Shown here piece by piece: positions 56,859-64,000 of a stretch of DNA of 64,000 nt; the stretch's first letter is position 1, and each line of letters opens with the position of its first letter. The position numbers and the translations under genes were made by a program. This stretch comes from Vibrio atlanticus. GTDB lineage: Bacteria; Pseudomonadota; Gammaproteobacteria; Enterobacterales; Vibrionaceae. Where the stretch lies: assembly GCF_024347315.1 (NCBI RefSeq), contig NZ_AP025461.1, positions 1,240,001 to 1,304,000 on the forward strand, written 5' to 3'. A model generated the notes under the pieces. It did not search any database, was not told the DNA's origin, and was given only the letters and a program-made list of their open reading frames with translations.

Positions 56859-57741
56859 GGGCGTGTTGATCTTTCGTGAGTGTTTTTTGAACAGCATGGT
56901 AAAGAGTTATAATTTGCTTCGCCAAAAGTAAAACCATAACCAATACCATGCCAAGAACAATGCTAACTGATATTCGCTGGGAACTGCTACTCCAAGTTAT
57001 GAAAAGTACAGGTCGTATTTACGATAAAACTGAACATCGAATGACATTTGAAGGAATACTTTATCGAATGAGAACAGGTATTCCTTGGCGAGATCTACCC
57101 TCTGAGTTCGGAGAGTGGAGTACCGTTTACAGACGATTTAATCTTTGGTCAAAGAAAGGGATTTTAGATAAACTTTTCAAAAGCTTATCTAGCATGGCTG
57201 ATTTTGAATGGGTCTTTCTTGATGGCTCTATAGTTCGAGCGCATCAGCATAGTACAGGTGCAGCTACTGAAAGCTCAGAGCAAATAGGAAAAAGTCGCGG
57301 GGGCAACTCAACCAAAATTCACTTAGCCGTAGATAGTGGTGGTCTGCCGATTTGCTTTGATTTATCAGAAGGACAACGCCACGATATAGTGCATGCCGAA
57401 AGCTTAGTTGAACAACTCGATGAAGTTAATACTATCGTTTGTGATAAAGGATATGACAGCGAACCTTTCCGTACTTTTGTTAAGGAACGTGGCGGAGAAA
57501 CGGTAATTGCTAAACGCAATTACGGACAAGATATAGACAAAGACAGTATGGATTGGTGTCTATACAAGTATCGTCACTTGGTCGAAAATGCCTTTGGGAG
57601 AATTAAGCATTATCGAGCTATTTCAAGTAGATATGACAAGCTAGAAAGGAATTATGCCAGCATGTTATCGCTGGCATTCATGTTAATGTGGCTACCGATG
57701 TATTGTTGAACACAAAATGTACAGCAAAGATCAACACGCCC
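56859..57741 (+). mobile_element. Complete IS5-family insertion sequence (883 bp)
   Basis: Perfect 16-bp terminal inverted repeats (GGGCGTGTTGATCTTT at 56859-56874 and its complement at 57726-57741) enclose one transposase gene. TA flanks both ends (56857-56858 and 57742-57743), consistent with a 2-bp target duplication, as in the IS427/IS1031 groups. Inverted repeats and transposase are intact, so the element may be active and recently inserted. It lies between the FGE-fold lipoprotein gene and the PafA-like gene, about 55 bp upstream of the latter's start codon, and so has displaced that gene's original upstream region. Confidence 0.92.
56948..57709 (+). CDS. IS5-family transposase
   Basis: A protein of 253 residues in a single frame. 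The N-terminal DNA-binding part has the IS5-type DUF4096-like segment (FEGILYRMRTGIPWRDLPSEF). The DDE catalytic residues lie in VFLDGSIVRAH, VCDKGYDSEPFR and YRHLVENAFGRIKHYR. Many IS427-group elements split the transposase over two frames, but this one is continuous. It catalyses cut-and-paste movement of the element bounded at 56859 and 57741. No sign of damage was seen. Confidence 0.95.
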   Translation: MPRTMLTDIRWELLLQVMKSTGRIYDKTEHRMTFEGILYRMRTGIPWRDLPSEFGEWSTVYRRFNLWSKKGILDKLFKSLSSMADFEWVFLDGSIVRAHQHSTGAATESSEQIGKSRGGNSTKIHLAVDSGGLPICFDLSEGQRHDIVHAESLVEQLDEVNTIVCDKGYDSEPFRTFVKERGGETVIAKRNYGQDIDKDSMDWCLYKYRHLVENAFGRIKHYRAISSRYDKLERNYASMLSLAFMLMWLPMYC

Positions 57742-57795
57742 TAGAAATTTGAACAAACGTTAGAACTCTGCGGCAACGCTGAATAAGGAACTTCT

Positions 57796-59478
57796 ATGCA
57801 ATACACCAAGCTTTCAGGAGTAACACTCGCGTTACTCTGTGCTCTCCCAACTTCGGCTTCGGAAAAGCCAGATCTAGTTCTTCAAATCACGGTAGATGGC
57901 CTGCGCGCAGATCTTATCGAACGATATAAGCACAACTTCGGTGAAGGTGGCTTCCGCTACTTAATGGATGACGGCACTTACTACACCAACGCGAACTACC
58001 AACATGGCAACACGGAAACGATCGTGGGCCATGTGTCGCTTGCAACCGGTGCTCCACCGAGCGTACACGGCATGGTAGGTAACGTTTGGTATGACCGTAG
58101 CGAAGAACGTTTGGTGTATAACGTAGAAGATGGCAACTACAAAATGTTGACCTCTGGCGCGGGTGTCGACAAAGCAACTGAGATCGACCCAACGCAGAAG
58201 ACAGCACAGGGCGATGGCCGTTCTCCTGAGCCAATACTCTCCACCACGTTTGGTGACGAGCTGACAATTTCCAATAGTGGCAAATCAAAAGTGTTCGGTG
58301 TGTCTGTGAAAGACCGCGGCGCAATCTCATTGGCAGGACACAGTGGTAAAGCCTTCTGGTTCTCCAAAGCGCAATCTGAGTTTGTCACCAGCAATTATTA
58401 CTACGGCGAGTATCCAGATTGGGTATCACGTTGGAACGAGAAAGCGATTGCTGCAGAGTACTCGAAACAGAAATGGGAGCTCTCATTACCACGTGAAAAC
58501 TACACGCTGCAAGAGCACGATACCGAACACAAAGTGAAACTCGGTGATTTCCAACGCACCTTCCCTCACCCTTATGGCCCCGCGAGTTACAAGTACTACA
58601 GCACAACGCTAACCGTTAGCCCGGCTGGCGATGAAATCACAGAAAACTTTGCAAGCACACTGTTGATGCAAGAGAAGCTAGGTCAAGGTGACGTGACCGA
58701 TTACCTGTCTGTAAGTTTTTCATCAAACGACTACGTGGTGCACTTATACGGCCCTGAAAGCCTAGAGACAGAAGACAACCTAATTCGACTCGATAAGACG
58801 ATCGCCAAGCTTCTTAAAACCGTTGATCACCAAGTCGGACTAAAGAATACACTAATTGTGTTGTCTGCCGACCACGGTGTACCTGAATCTTCACCTGCGG
58901 CAAATGCGCTTGGCTTCAATCAAGCTCAATACTTCAATAAAGACACACTGCTCTCGAGTGGCGTAGAGCAAAGGTTGAAGGATGAGTTTGGTTTATCCAA
59001 AGACGCAATACGCTTGTACGCACAGCCTTATATTTATCTGAATCACGATTTAATCGCAGAAAAGAAACTTGACCTAGCGAAAGTGCAGGAAGCGATTGCT
59101 GATGAGATTGCCAAAGTAAAAGGCGTTGCGTTTGCCGTATCGAGCAGTGATATCGCGGCAAACCGAGTACCTGATACTCATGTAATGCAGCTCATTAAGA
59201 ACAACTACCACCCAGCTCGTTCTGGCGATGTGTATGTGGTATTTGCTCCACGTAGCTACATTAACGACATGGAAGGCCTTCAAATCGCCTCGACTCATGG
59301 CTCGCCATGGAAGTACGATACACATGTCCCTGTCATCTTCGCAGGCTACGACGTTGAAGCTCAGAAAATCTCACGTCCAGTCACGCCATACGACATTGCA
59401 CCAACGCTTTCGAACAAACTGGGTATCACTCAACCAAGTGGTTCAATTGGAGAAGTTCTGCAAGAAATTACCGAATAA
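57796..59478 (+). CDS. PafA-like alkaline phosphatase / phosphodiesterase superfamily protein
   Basis: A periplasmic enzyme of 560 residues with a signal peptide (cleavage near TSAS, about residue 22). The metal sites of the alkaline phosphatase superfamily are visible: the first Asp in ITVDGLRADL, the nucleophile Thr75 in GNTETIVGH, the Asp/His pair in SFSSNDYVVHLYG, then SADHGVPE, and a late His in HGSPWKYDTHVPV. A Thr nucleophile indicates phosphate mono- or diester hydrolysis; sulfatases use a formylglycine derived from Cys or Ser in a C/S-x-P-x-R motif, which is absent. It is therefore not an evident target for the nearby maturase. The IS insertion lies directly upstream, so current expression may depend on the element or on the remaining 55 bp. 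Confidence 0.88.
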   Translation: MQYTKLSGVTLALLCALPTSASEKPDLVLQITVDGLRADLIERYKHNFGEGGFRYLMDDGTYYTNANYQHGNTETIVGHVSLATGAPPSVHGMVGNVWYDRSEERLVYNVEDGNYKMLTSGAGVDKATEIDPTQKTAQGDGRSPEPILSTTFGDELTISNSGKSKVFGVSVKDRGAISLAGHSGKAFWFSKAQSEFVTSNYYYGEYPDWVSRWNEKAIAAEYSKQKWELSLPRENYTLQEHDTEHKVKLGDFQRTFPHPYGPASYKYYSTTLTVSPAGDEITENFASTLLMQEKLGQGDVTDYLSVSFSSNDYVVHLYGPESLETEDNLIRLDKTIAKLLKTVDHQVGLKNTLIVLSADHGVPESSPAANALGFNQAQYFNKDTLLSSGVEQRLKDEFGLSKDAIRLYAQPYIYLNHDLIAEKKLDLAKVQEAIADEIAKVKGVAFAVSSSDIAANRVPDTHVMQLIKNNYHPARSGDVYVVFAPRSYINDMEGLQIASTHGSPWKYDTHVPVIFAGYDVEAQKISRPVTPYDIAPTLSNKLGITQPSGSIGEVLQEITE

Positions 59479-59527
59479 TAGATGTCATTGAGGTTTCTTA
59501 GTTTTAATGTCGAAACCCACACCAAGT

Positions 59528-59585
59528 AAAAGAGCCACTTATCAATTCAGACTGACTCAGTCAAAACAGATAAGCGGCTCTTTTT
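59528..59585. terminator. Bidirectional Rho-independent terminator
   Basis: AAAAGAGCC and CTTATC on the left pair with GATAAG and GGCTCTTTT on the right, separated by one mismatch within the stem and a 25-base loop. A-runs and T-runs on both sides allow termination for both the PafA-like gene and the convergent LysR gene. Confidence 0.85.
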
Positions 59586-59682
59586 GATTGCCTGTAGTTA
59601 GGTCGAAATCCAATCAACGTATGTCAGCGCTGGGAATAACGGCTATTCGCACAAACATTTTCCATTAATCCCCCTTTAGAGG

Positions 59683-60588
59683 CTAACTTGATATGTCTTT
59701 TGCTGCCGCTTTGATCTTAGCGCGCAACCACTTGTGGCTAGGTTCATTAGTGCGACTCGGGTGCCAAATCATACACATATCGAGGTCTTCCAATTCGAAT
59801 GGTAGTGGTAGTGTTTTAACCGAGTACTTTTCAGAAAAACAACGCACCGATGACATAGGTAACACTCCGATGTAATCAGAGCCCTCAATAACTGGCAGCA
59901 TCTCAACAACACCCGCAGCGCGATAGACTATTCTGCGCTTTTCAAGGTCACTGTAGTGTTCAGAACTCAATAAGCTTTTACGTGCATGCCAACGAGATAC
60001 AACCACATGCTCAACTGATAGGAACTGCTCCATATCGATCGTATCACCAATTGTAGGATGGTCCTTACGGCACACCACCACCAGTTCCTCTTTAGAAATC
60101 ACCTCATGCTTGAGCATGGTTCTTCCTTTAGGTGTCATATCGATAATAACATCGTGTCTTTGAAGCCTTAAATCAGACTCGTAATCTTCCGTAAATAGAG
60201 GGTGAACTTCTAATGCGATACCAGGTGCAACTTGGCTGATTAACTGCATCACTCTTGGCATCATTTCGTAGCTTGCCGCCGAGACGCAGGCAATTGAATA
60301 CACGCGCCCTGAAGTTTTGGGGTCGAAATCTCTTGATGCAGATAAGGTAGAAGTAAAATTTTTAAGCGCAGCGGCCATTGCCGGATAGATATCAATAGCG
60401 AATGTGGTTGGCTCTACGCCTGATGTGGTGCGGTGAAACAGTGGCTCATCATAAATATCACGAAGCCTAGCAAGCGCTTTGCTCACAGCAGGTTGGCTTA
60501 TATCCATGCGATTGGCAGCCCTAGATAAGTTCTGCTCTTCATAGATAGCAACAAATATAGGAATTAAATTGAGTTCGGTGCTTTTCAT
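59683..60588 (-). CDS. LysR-family transcriptional regulator
   Basis: A protein of 301 residues. The N-terminal helix-turn-helix is typical (LSRAANRMDISQPAVSKALARLRDIYDEPLF, over residues 21-51) and resembles the NodD/LeuO-type subgroup in the wing (FHRTTSGVEPT). A periplasmic-binding-like effector domain follows, with a hinge near residue 165. It lies 78 bp downstream of batD on the same strand and converges with the PafA-like gene. It could be read from the Bat operon or from its own promoter. The regulon and ligand cannot be deduced. Confidence 0.88.
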   Translation of the reverse strand: MKSTELNLIPIFVAIYEEQNLSRAANRMDISQPAVSKALARLRDIYDEPLFHRTTSGVEPTTFAIDIYPAMAAALKNFTSTLSASRDFDPKTSGRVYSIACVSAASYEMMPRVMQLISQVAPGIALEVHPLFTEDYESDLRLQRHDVIIDMTPKGRTMLKHEVISKEELVVVCRKDHPTIGDTIDMEQFLSVEHVVVSRWHARKSLLSSEHYSDLEKRRIVYRAAGVVEMLPVIEGSDYIGVLPMSSVRCFSEKYSVKTLPLPFELEDLDMCMIWHPSRTNEPSHKWLRAKIKAAAKDISS

Positions 60589-60666
60589 ACAGTTCCATAT
60601 TAAAGAAGCAGGTTCCCTATAGTAGAGAGCCTGCCGATTTTGTTCGATGCGAATGACTAAAGTTTG

Positions 60667-62061
60667 CTACTTAGTTCTATCTTTTAAGTCTGGCAAGGCT
60701 TTAGGGATTTTCAAGCGGTCGAAAATTGAACGAGAATTGTTATGGCTTGCTTTGTCGCTAGGTAAGTTACGTAAGCCTTTCCATAAACGAGTGAATACGT
60801 TTCTATCTTCACTTCCTTGTTGAAGGGCTTCGCTATCTTCTAGCCAACGCTTTTGTTCGTTCGCTTTACCCAGTTGCTCTTTACTTAGCTGCGCTTTATC
60901 CAGCTCTAGCTGAGAGGTTTGGTTTCTTAATTGACGATAGATAAAGGTTCTCAATGCAGGCCAATTACCTTGCTTGAGTAAACGACGTAATACCAACCAA
61001 CTTGGTGTTGGACGATTTGCGTAGTAACGCTTAACGGAAACAATCAACGCAATGCAGACTAATAACGCCAAACCAACAGTAATAAACACCGACATGTAGG
61101 CTTTGATGAAAGATTGGACTGTGTGTTTGGCTTCAAATACTTCTCCTTTTATCACCACGTTTTCAAGCCGTTGATTTTTGCTGTCCCACCACTGAAATGA
61201 AAACTCTGGCAACGTAAATTCACCACCCTGCTGAATAACATATACCGTCTCTTCAACTCGGCTTGAGCGATAATCACCACGTTCTTGTGTATCATCCAAA
61301 CGGTTGGGCTGTGGGTAAGCTTGGAACTGCTGAGTGGACTCATTGGTTAGCACGTTTGGCAGCAACACAGAAAGGCTGTCTTTTGCCTTAATCGTGATAG
61401 TTCGAGTAATGGCATCGCCAACTTTTAGCTCTTCATTTGAACGTTGCCATTGCTGCTCTACATCTACTTCTGTCGCAGAAAACCAAGGCGTTTCATTATC
61501 GAGTAAGCCTGAAGGCAACGAAGCTTCAAACTTAATCGGCTGCGTGTAAAGCGTGCCGCCAACGTTTGAACCATCAGGAGCAGAAACTTGGATACGAACC
61601 GGCACGGTTGGAATCACAAATTCACCCGAGGTCATCGGATAAAGCGTCACTTCCCAACGCTGGCGTGACCATGTCGTGCCATCCACTCGTTCAGTGTAAT
61701 TCGTCGCCAATTGGTTACGCTGCTTTGCAATTACATTGGGGATTTCGATGCTCCCAATTCGCGTACCACCCGTAAGCCAACGAGGGGTCGCAACCTCAAT
61801 GTTCAAAATCACTTGCTCATTAACGCTGACTTTCGCTGGCGTTATCTTATCGCCTGACTTCGGTTTTTCTCCAACCCAAGCGATCAGTTCAACATCACCA
61901 CTCTTCTGCAGATCATAGATATCAGCCGCAGAAGCAAGAGTAGGGAAAACAGTGCTAATCAATAGAACCATCGACACAAGCAAGGTCTTGGTTAGTTTAA
62001 AGGACTCTGAACATCCTAACTTTACTTGAATCGATTCAAGAGCTAAATCATGTCGACTCAT
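60667..62061 (-). CDS. batD: BatD family protein
   Basis: A protein of 464 residues with an unusually long n-region before the signal sequence (hydrophobic stretch about 26-44, cleavage near ASA). Beta-sandwich oxygen-tolerance/BatD domains span about 50-320 (VSVNEQVILNIEVATPRWLTGG begins the first; TWSRQRWEVTLYPMTSGEF continues it). A transmembrane helix (about 333-355) and a basic cytoplasmic tail complete it. In Bacteroides and other bacteria Bat proteins act with a MoxR ATPase and have been linked to aerotolerance or envelope maintenance. It overlaps the preceding gene as ATGA, so it belongs to the same operon, and it is the last Bat gene. Confidence 0.9.
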   Translation of the reverse strand: MSRHDLALESIQVKLGCSESFKLTKTLLVSMVLLISTVFPTLASAADIYDLQKSGDVELIAWVGEKPKSGDKITPAKVSVNEQVILNIEVATPRWLTGGTRIGSIEIPNVIAKQRNQLATNYTERVDGTTWSRQRWEVTLYPMTSGEFVIPTVPVRIQVSAPDGSNVGGTLYTQPIKFEASLPSGLLDNETPWFSATEVDVEQQWQRSNEELKVGDAITRTITIKAKDSLSVLLPNVLTNESTQQFQAYPQPNRLDDTQERGDYRSSRVEETVYVIQQGGEFTLPEFSFQWWDSKNQRLENVVIKGEVFEAKHTVQSFIKAYMSVFITVGLALLVCIALIVSVKRYYANRPTPSWLVLRRLLKQGNWPALRTFIYRQLRNQTSQLELDKAQLSKEQLGKANEQKRWLEDSEALQQGSEDRNVFTRLWKGLRNLPSDKASHNNSRSIFDRLKIPKALPDLKDRTK

Positions 62062-63785
62062 TGTGTTTGCTCCTGTTTTGGCGTCTGTTCTTGTTTTCGC
62101 ATCTGCTCTATCGAAGGCGCAGGATCTCTTAACTGAATTTGGAATTTGGATTTCAAGAAGAACTTAGGATCCGCTTCAACGCGTTTTAACCACTTGTCGG
62201 CAAGCTCTTGGCTGCCCAAGATTTCATTGGCGTTAAGCGTTTCCTTGAGCATCAATTCCGCTACCGTTTCTTCTTCGGCGCCATCACCCGTTCGCGGCTG
62301 ATCGTCTTCGAGTTCTAAAGATTCTTCAGGGCCATCTGTGGTTCCAGACTGGCTTTCGCTGGTTCGGTTTACCTCTTCGACAATCCCGCTAAGCACTGCA
62401 AGGTTATTTTCCACATCCGTTTTTAGTTCTGGTGACAGATCCTCTTTCTCGCTTAGGGATTTCAAGAGGTCTCGCGCCGCAAGGTATTCACGCTGCCTAG
62501 CTAACGCACTGGCTGCATTGTACAAACCAAGGTCAGTTTTGGTTTGCAGGAACGCACTGTGAGCGAGCTTAAAATCACGAGCATAGTAATAAGCCGCGCC
62601 CTTTCGCATCGGGTCAGTAAAATGTTTTGCAGCTTGAAGGTACTCCTTCTGGTTCAACAAACGTTGACCTTGTTGGTCGGGCGTTAGCCATAAGTCCCAC
62701 CACCATTGAGTGGTCTTATCCCAAGCTGTAAGAGACTCCACCACAACGGGTTTCTCAGCAGTTAAGTTGACTGTTTTCGCCAAAGTGTTTGGTGAATAAA
62801 TGCTGCCCGAAATCACTAAACCAACGACACACCACTGCACCAACCATCCTTTTCTGAACCACAACAACATGATGATCACCATTGGAATAAGCAGGCCATA
62901 GCCCATGTCTTTCCAAGGCATTGAAGATTCGCCGTTAAGCTGCATGTTTCTTTCAACCGCTTGATTCAGTTGTCGAATATCCGAATCATCAACGGTCACC
63001 TCAATTACTCGACCACCGGTCTTGTTTGCTAAATTGCGCAATGAATCGAGGTCGACAGGATTATCGCTCACCACATTACTGTTTCCTGCGGCTAGAATAA
63101 ACAACTGATACGGGTTGTCGTTAAAGAAGTTCTCGAACGCTCTGATGGTACTTGGATTTACACCATCCGATACCAACAACACTGACGAACCTAACTCGCC
63201 AGACAGTTGCTGATTAATCAATGGCAGTGCTTCTTCTGCTGACTTACCTGATACCGGCATGATATCGGGTGTGATAGCCGCTAGAAACGGTTCGAATACC
63301 TTGCTGTCTTGAGTGACGGGCATCGCGACGTGTGCGCTGCCTGCATAAACCACTAAGCCCGTATTACCACCTTTCCGAGCTGCTAATAAGTCTCTAATCT
63401 TCTGCTTAGATCGTTCCAAGCGACTCGGTGGTAAGTCTTTAGCGAGCATAGATTCACTGTTATCAAGCACAACCAACATCGACGCTTTGTCTTCACCAAA
63501 AGGCGATGCTTCACGTTGCCATGTTGGGCCCGAGCAGATAATGATGGCGATAGTCACAATCACTACCAATAGCTTCAACGGCAGTTGCTTGCGCCAGCCT
63601 GTTTCGCCAATCGTCAAAGCATCACGTAAGTGTGAAGGTAGAATGTCTTTCCACGTTGGTTTGGTCTCTTCTCTCCAACGAACCCATAACAGGAAGAACA
63701 TCGGAATAAAGGCCAACAACCACAAAGGTCGGATAAAATGAAACTGGGTAAAGAACTGTTGTAGAGTGAGAGAATCAGGCATCAT
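62058..63785 (-). CDS. batB: BatB-like VWA-domain protein with TPR (BatB/BatC fusion)
   Basis: A protein of 575 residues. Transmembrane helices lie near 20-38, 70-88 and 305-330. The von Willebrand A domain between them has a complete MIDAS (LDNSES, then the Thr/Asp in VSDGVNPST). The C-terminal half has TPR-like helices (GQRLLNQKEYLQAAKHF and YYYARDFKLAHSAFLQ, about 385-440), then an acidic stretch and a Gln-rich tail. This corresponds to BatB fused to BatC. Its stop overlaps batD by four bases and its start overlaps the upstream gene by 11 bp, so expression is coupled. Confidence 0.88.
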   Translation of the reverse strand: MMPDSLTLQQFFTQFHFIRPLWLLAFIPMFFLLWVRWREETKPTWKDILPSHLRDALTIGETGWRKQLPLKLLVVIVTIAIIICSGPTWQREASPFGEDKASMLVVLDNSESMLAKDLPPSRLERSKQKIRDLLAARKGGNTGLVVYAGSAHVAMPVTQDSKVFEPFLAAITPDIMPVSGKSAEEALPLINQQLSGELGSSVLLVSDGVNPSTIRAFENFFNDNPYQLFILAAGNSNVVSDNPVDLDSLRNLANKTGGRVIEVTVDDSDIRQLNQAVERNMQLNGESSMPWKDMGYGLLIPMVIIMLLWFRKGWLVQWCVVGLVISGSIYSPNTLAKTVNLTAEKPVVVESLTAWDKTTQWWWDLWLTPDQQGQRLLNQKEYLQAAKHFTDPMRKGAAYYYARDFKLAHSAFLQTKTDLGLYNAASALARQREYLAARDLLKSLSEKEDLSPELKTDVENNLAVLSGIVEEVNRTSESQSGTTDGPEESLELEDDQPRTGDGAEEETVAELMLKETLNANEILGSQELADKWLKRVEADPKFFLKSKFQIQLRDPAPSIEQMRKQEQTPKQEQTQ

Positions 63786-64000
63786 CCTCTCCTTTCAATT
63801 TTTTAGTTTTAGAAGCCAAAAGCGACCTTCTACGTAAAGTCGCCAGACTAAAGGCAGTCAGATACATCACAACAACAATCGCCATTAAGTAATGGTGCAG
63901 CCCCTGTTTAGGACGATAAGTGGTACTTTCATATAACTGTGGTTCTAGTTCACCGATTTGAGCGTAGGCTTTAGTCAATTCATCGCGGTTAAGTGCTTCA
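63775..64000 (-). CDS. C-terminus of a BatA-like VWA protein (cut by the window edge)
   Basis: Only the last 74 or so residues are in the window, and the frame is open to the edge with no start codon needed. It reads ALNRDELTKAYAQIGELEP, then RPKQGLHHYLMAIVV with one transmembrane helix, then a basic tail. That is the usual end of the VWA protein preceding BatB in Bat operons. The family call rests on position and this short C-terminus, so it is moderate. Confidence 0.7.
   Translation of the reverse strand, partial: EALNRDELTKAYAQIGELEPQLYESTTYRPKQGLHHYLMAIVVVMYLTAFSLATLRRRSLLASKTKKLKGEDDA

Noticed and set aside
57796..59478. Sulfatase, because of the neighbouring maturase
   Set aside because: The nucleophile region reads NTETIVGH with Thr; there is no C/S-x-P-x-R formylglycine motif.

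Overview
The window looks like a Vibrio chromosome, most likely from the Splendidus clade and probably chromosome 2. The evidence is protein-level resemblance: a VxrA/VxrB-type two-component system, a Bat operon, a D-serine dehydratase, an EmrAB-like pump and an RpoS-like second sigma factor, all in DNA of moderate GC. No rRNA, tRNA or CRISPR array was seen. This placement is inferred from reading alone; no database search was run.

Left part (1-13.4 kb): a frameshifted nucleotidyltransferase-like gene; D-serine dehydratase (dsdA) with an AraC-type regulator; a secreted PEBP/YbhB-like protein; the sensor kinase and regulator vxrA-vxrB followed by a DUF2861-like gene; a secreted TIM-barrel glycoside hydrolase; and a LysR regulator divergent from an EmrA/EmrB-type multidrug efflux pair.

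Central part (13.6-53.2 kb): this is the most unusual region and looks like one large cell-surface locus. A 6981-residue acidic protein of roughly 55 cadherin-like modules (17535-38480, minus) is divergent from a tightly packed six-gene operon. That operon holds a type I secretion apparatus (HlyD-type adaptor, TolC-type outer-membrane channel and two different ABC subunits) and two phosphorelay-like proteins that have lost their phospho-histidine (an Hpt-like protein with Lys at the active position and a hybrid-kinase-like protein with Tyr at the active position). Two small paralogous proteins of unknown function (16960-17313 and 47847-48221) flank the adhesin/secretion block. Outside them are intact regulators: a REC-TPR response regulator, a stand-alone Hpt protein, an RpoS-like sigma factor, and a large hybrid histidine kinase with two intact receiver domains and no Hpt of its own, followed by a small periplasmic-binding-like protein and a porin. 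The inference is that an intact kinase-Hpt-receiver relay and a dedicated sigma factor control production or export of the giant adhesin, with catalytically dead relatives built into the exporter operon.

Right part (53.3-64 kb): a secreted HEAT/TPR-like protein with a repeat-expanded signal peptide; an anaerobic sulfatase-maturase-type radical SAM enzyme; an FGE-fold lipoprotein lacking the catalytic cysteines; an intact IS5-family insertion sequence sitting just upstream of a PafA-like phosphatase/phosphodiesterase; a LysR regulator; and the end of a Bat operon (batD, batB with TPRs, and the C-terminus of a BatA-like protein cut by the window edge).
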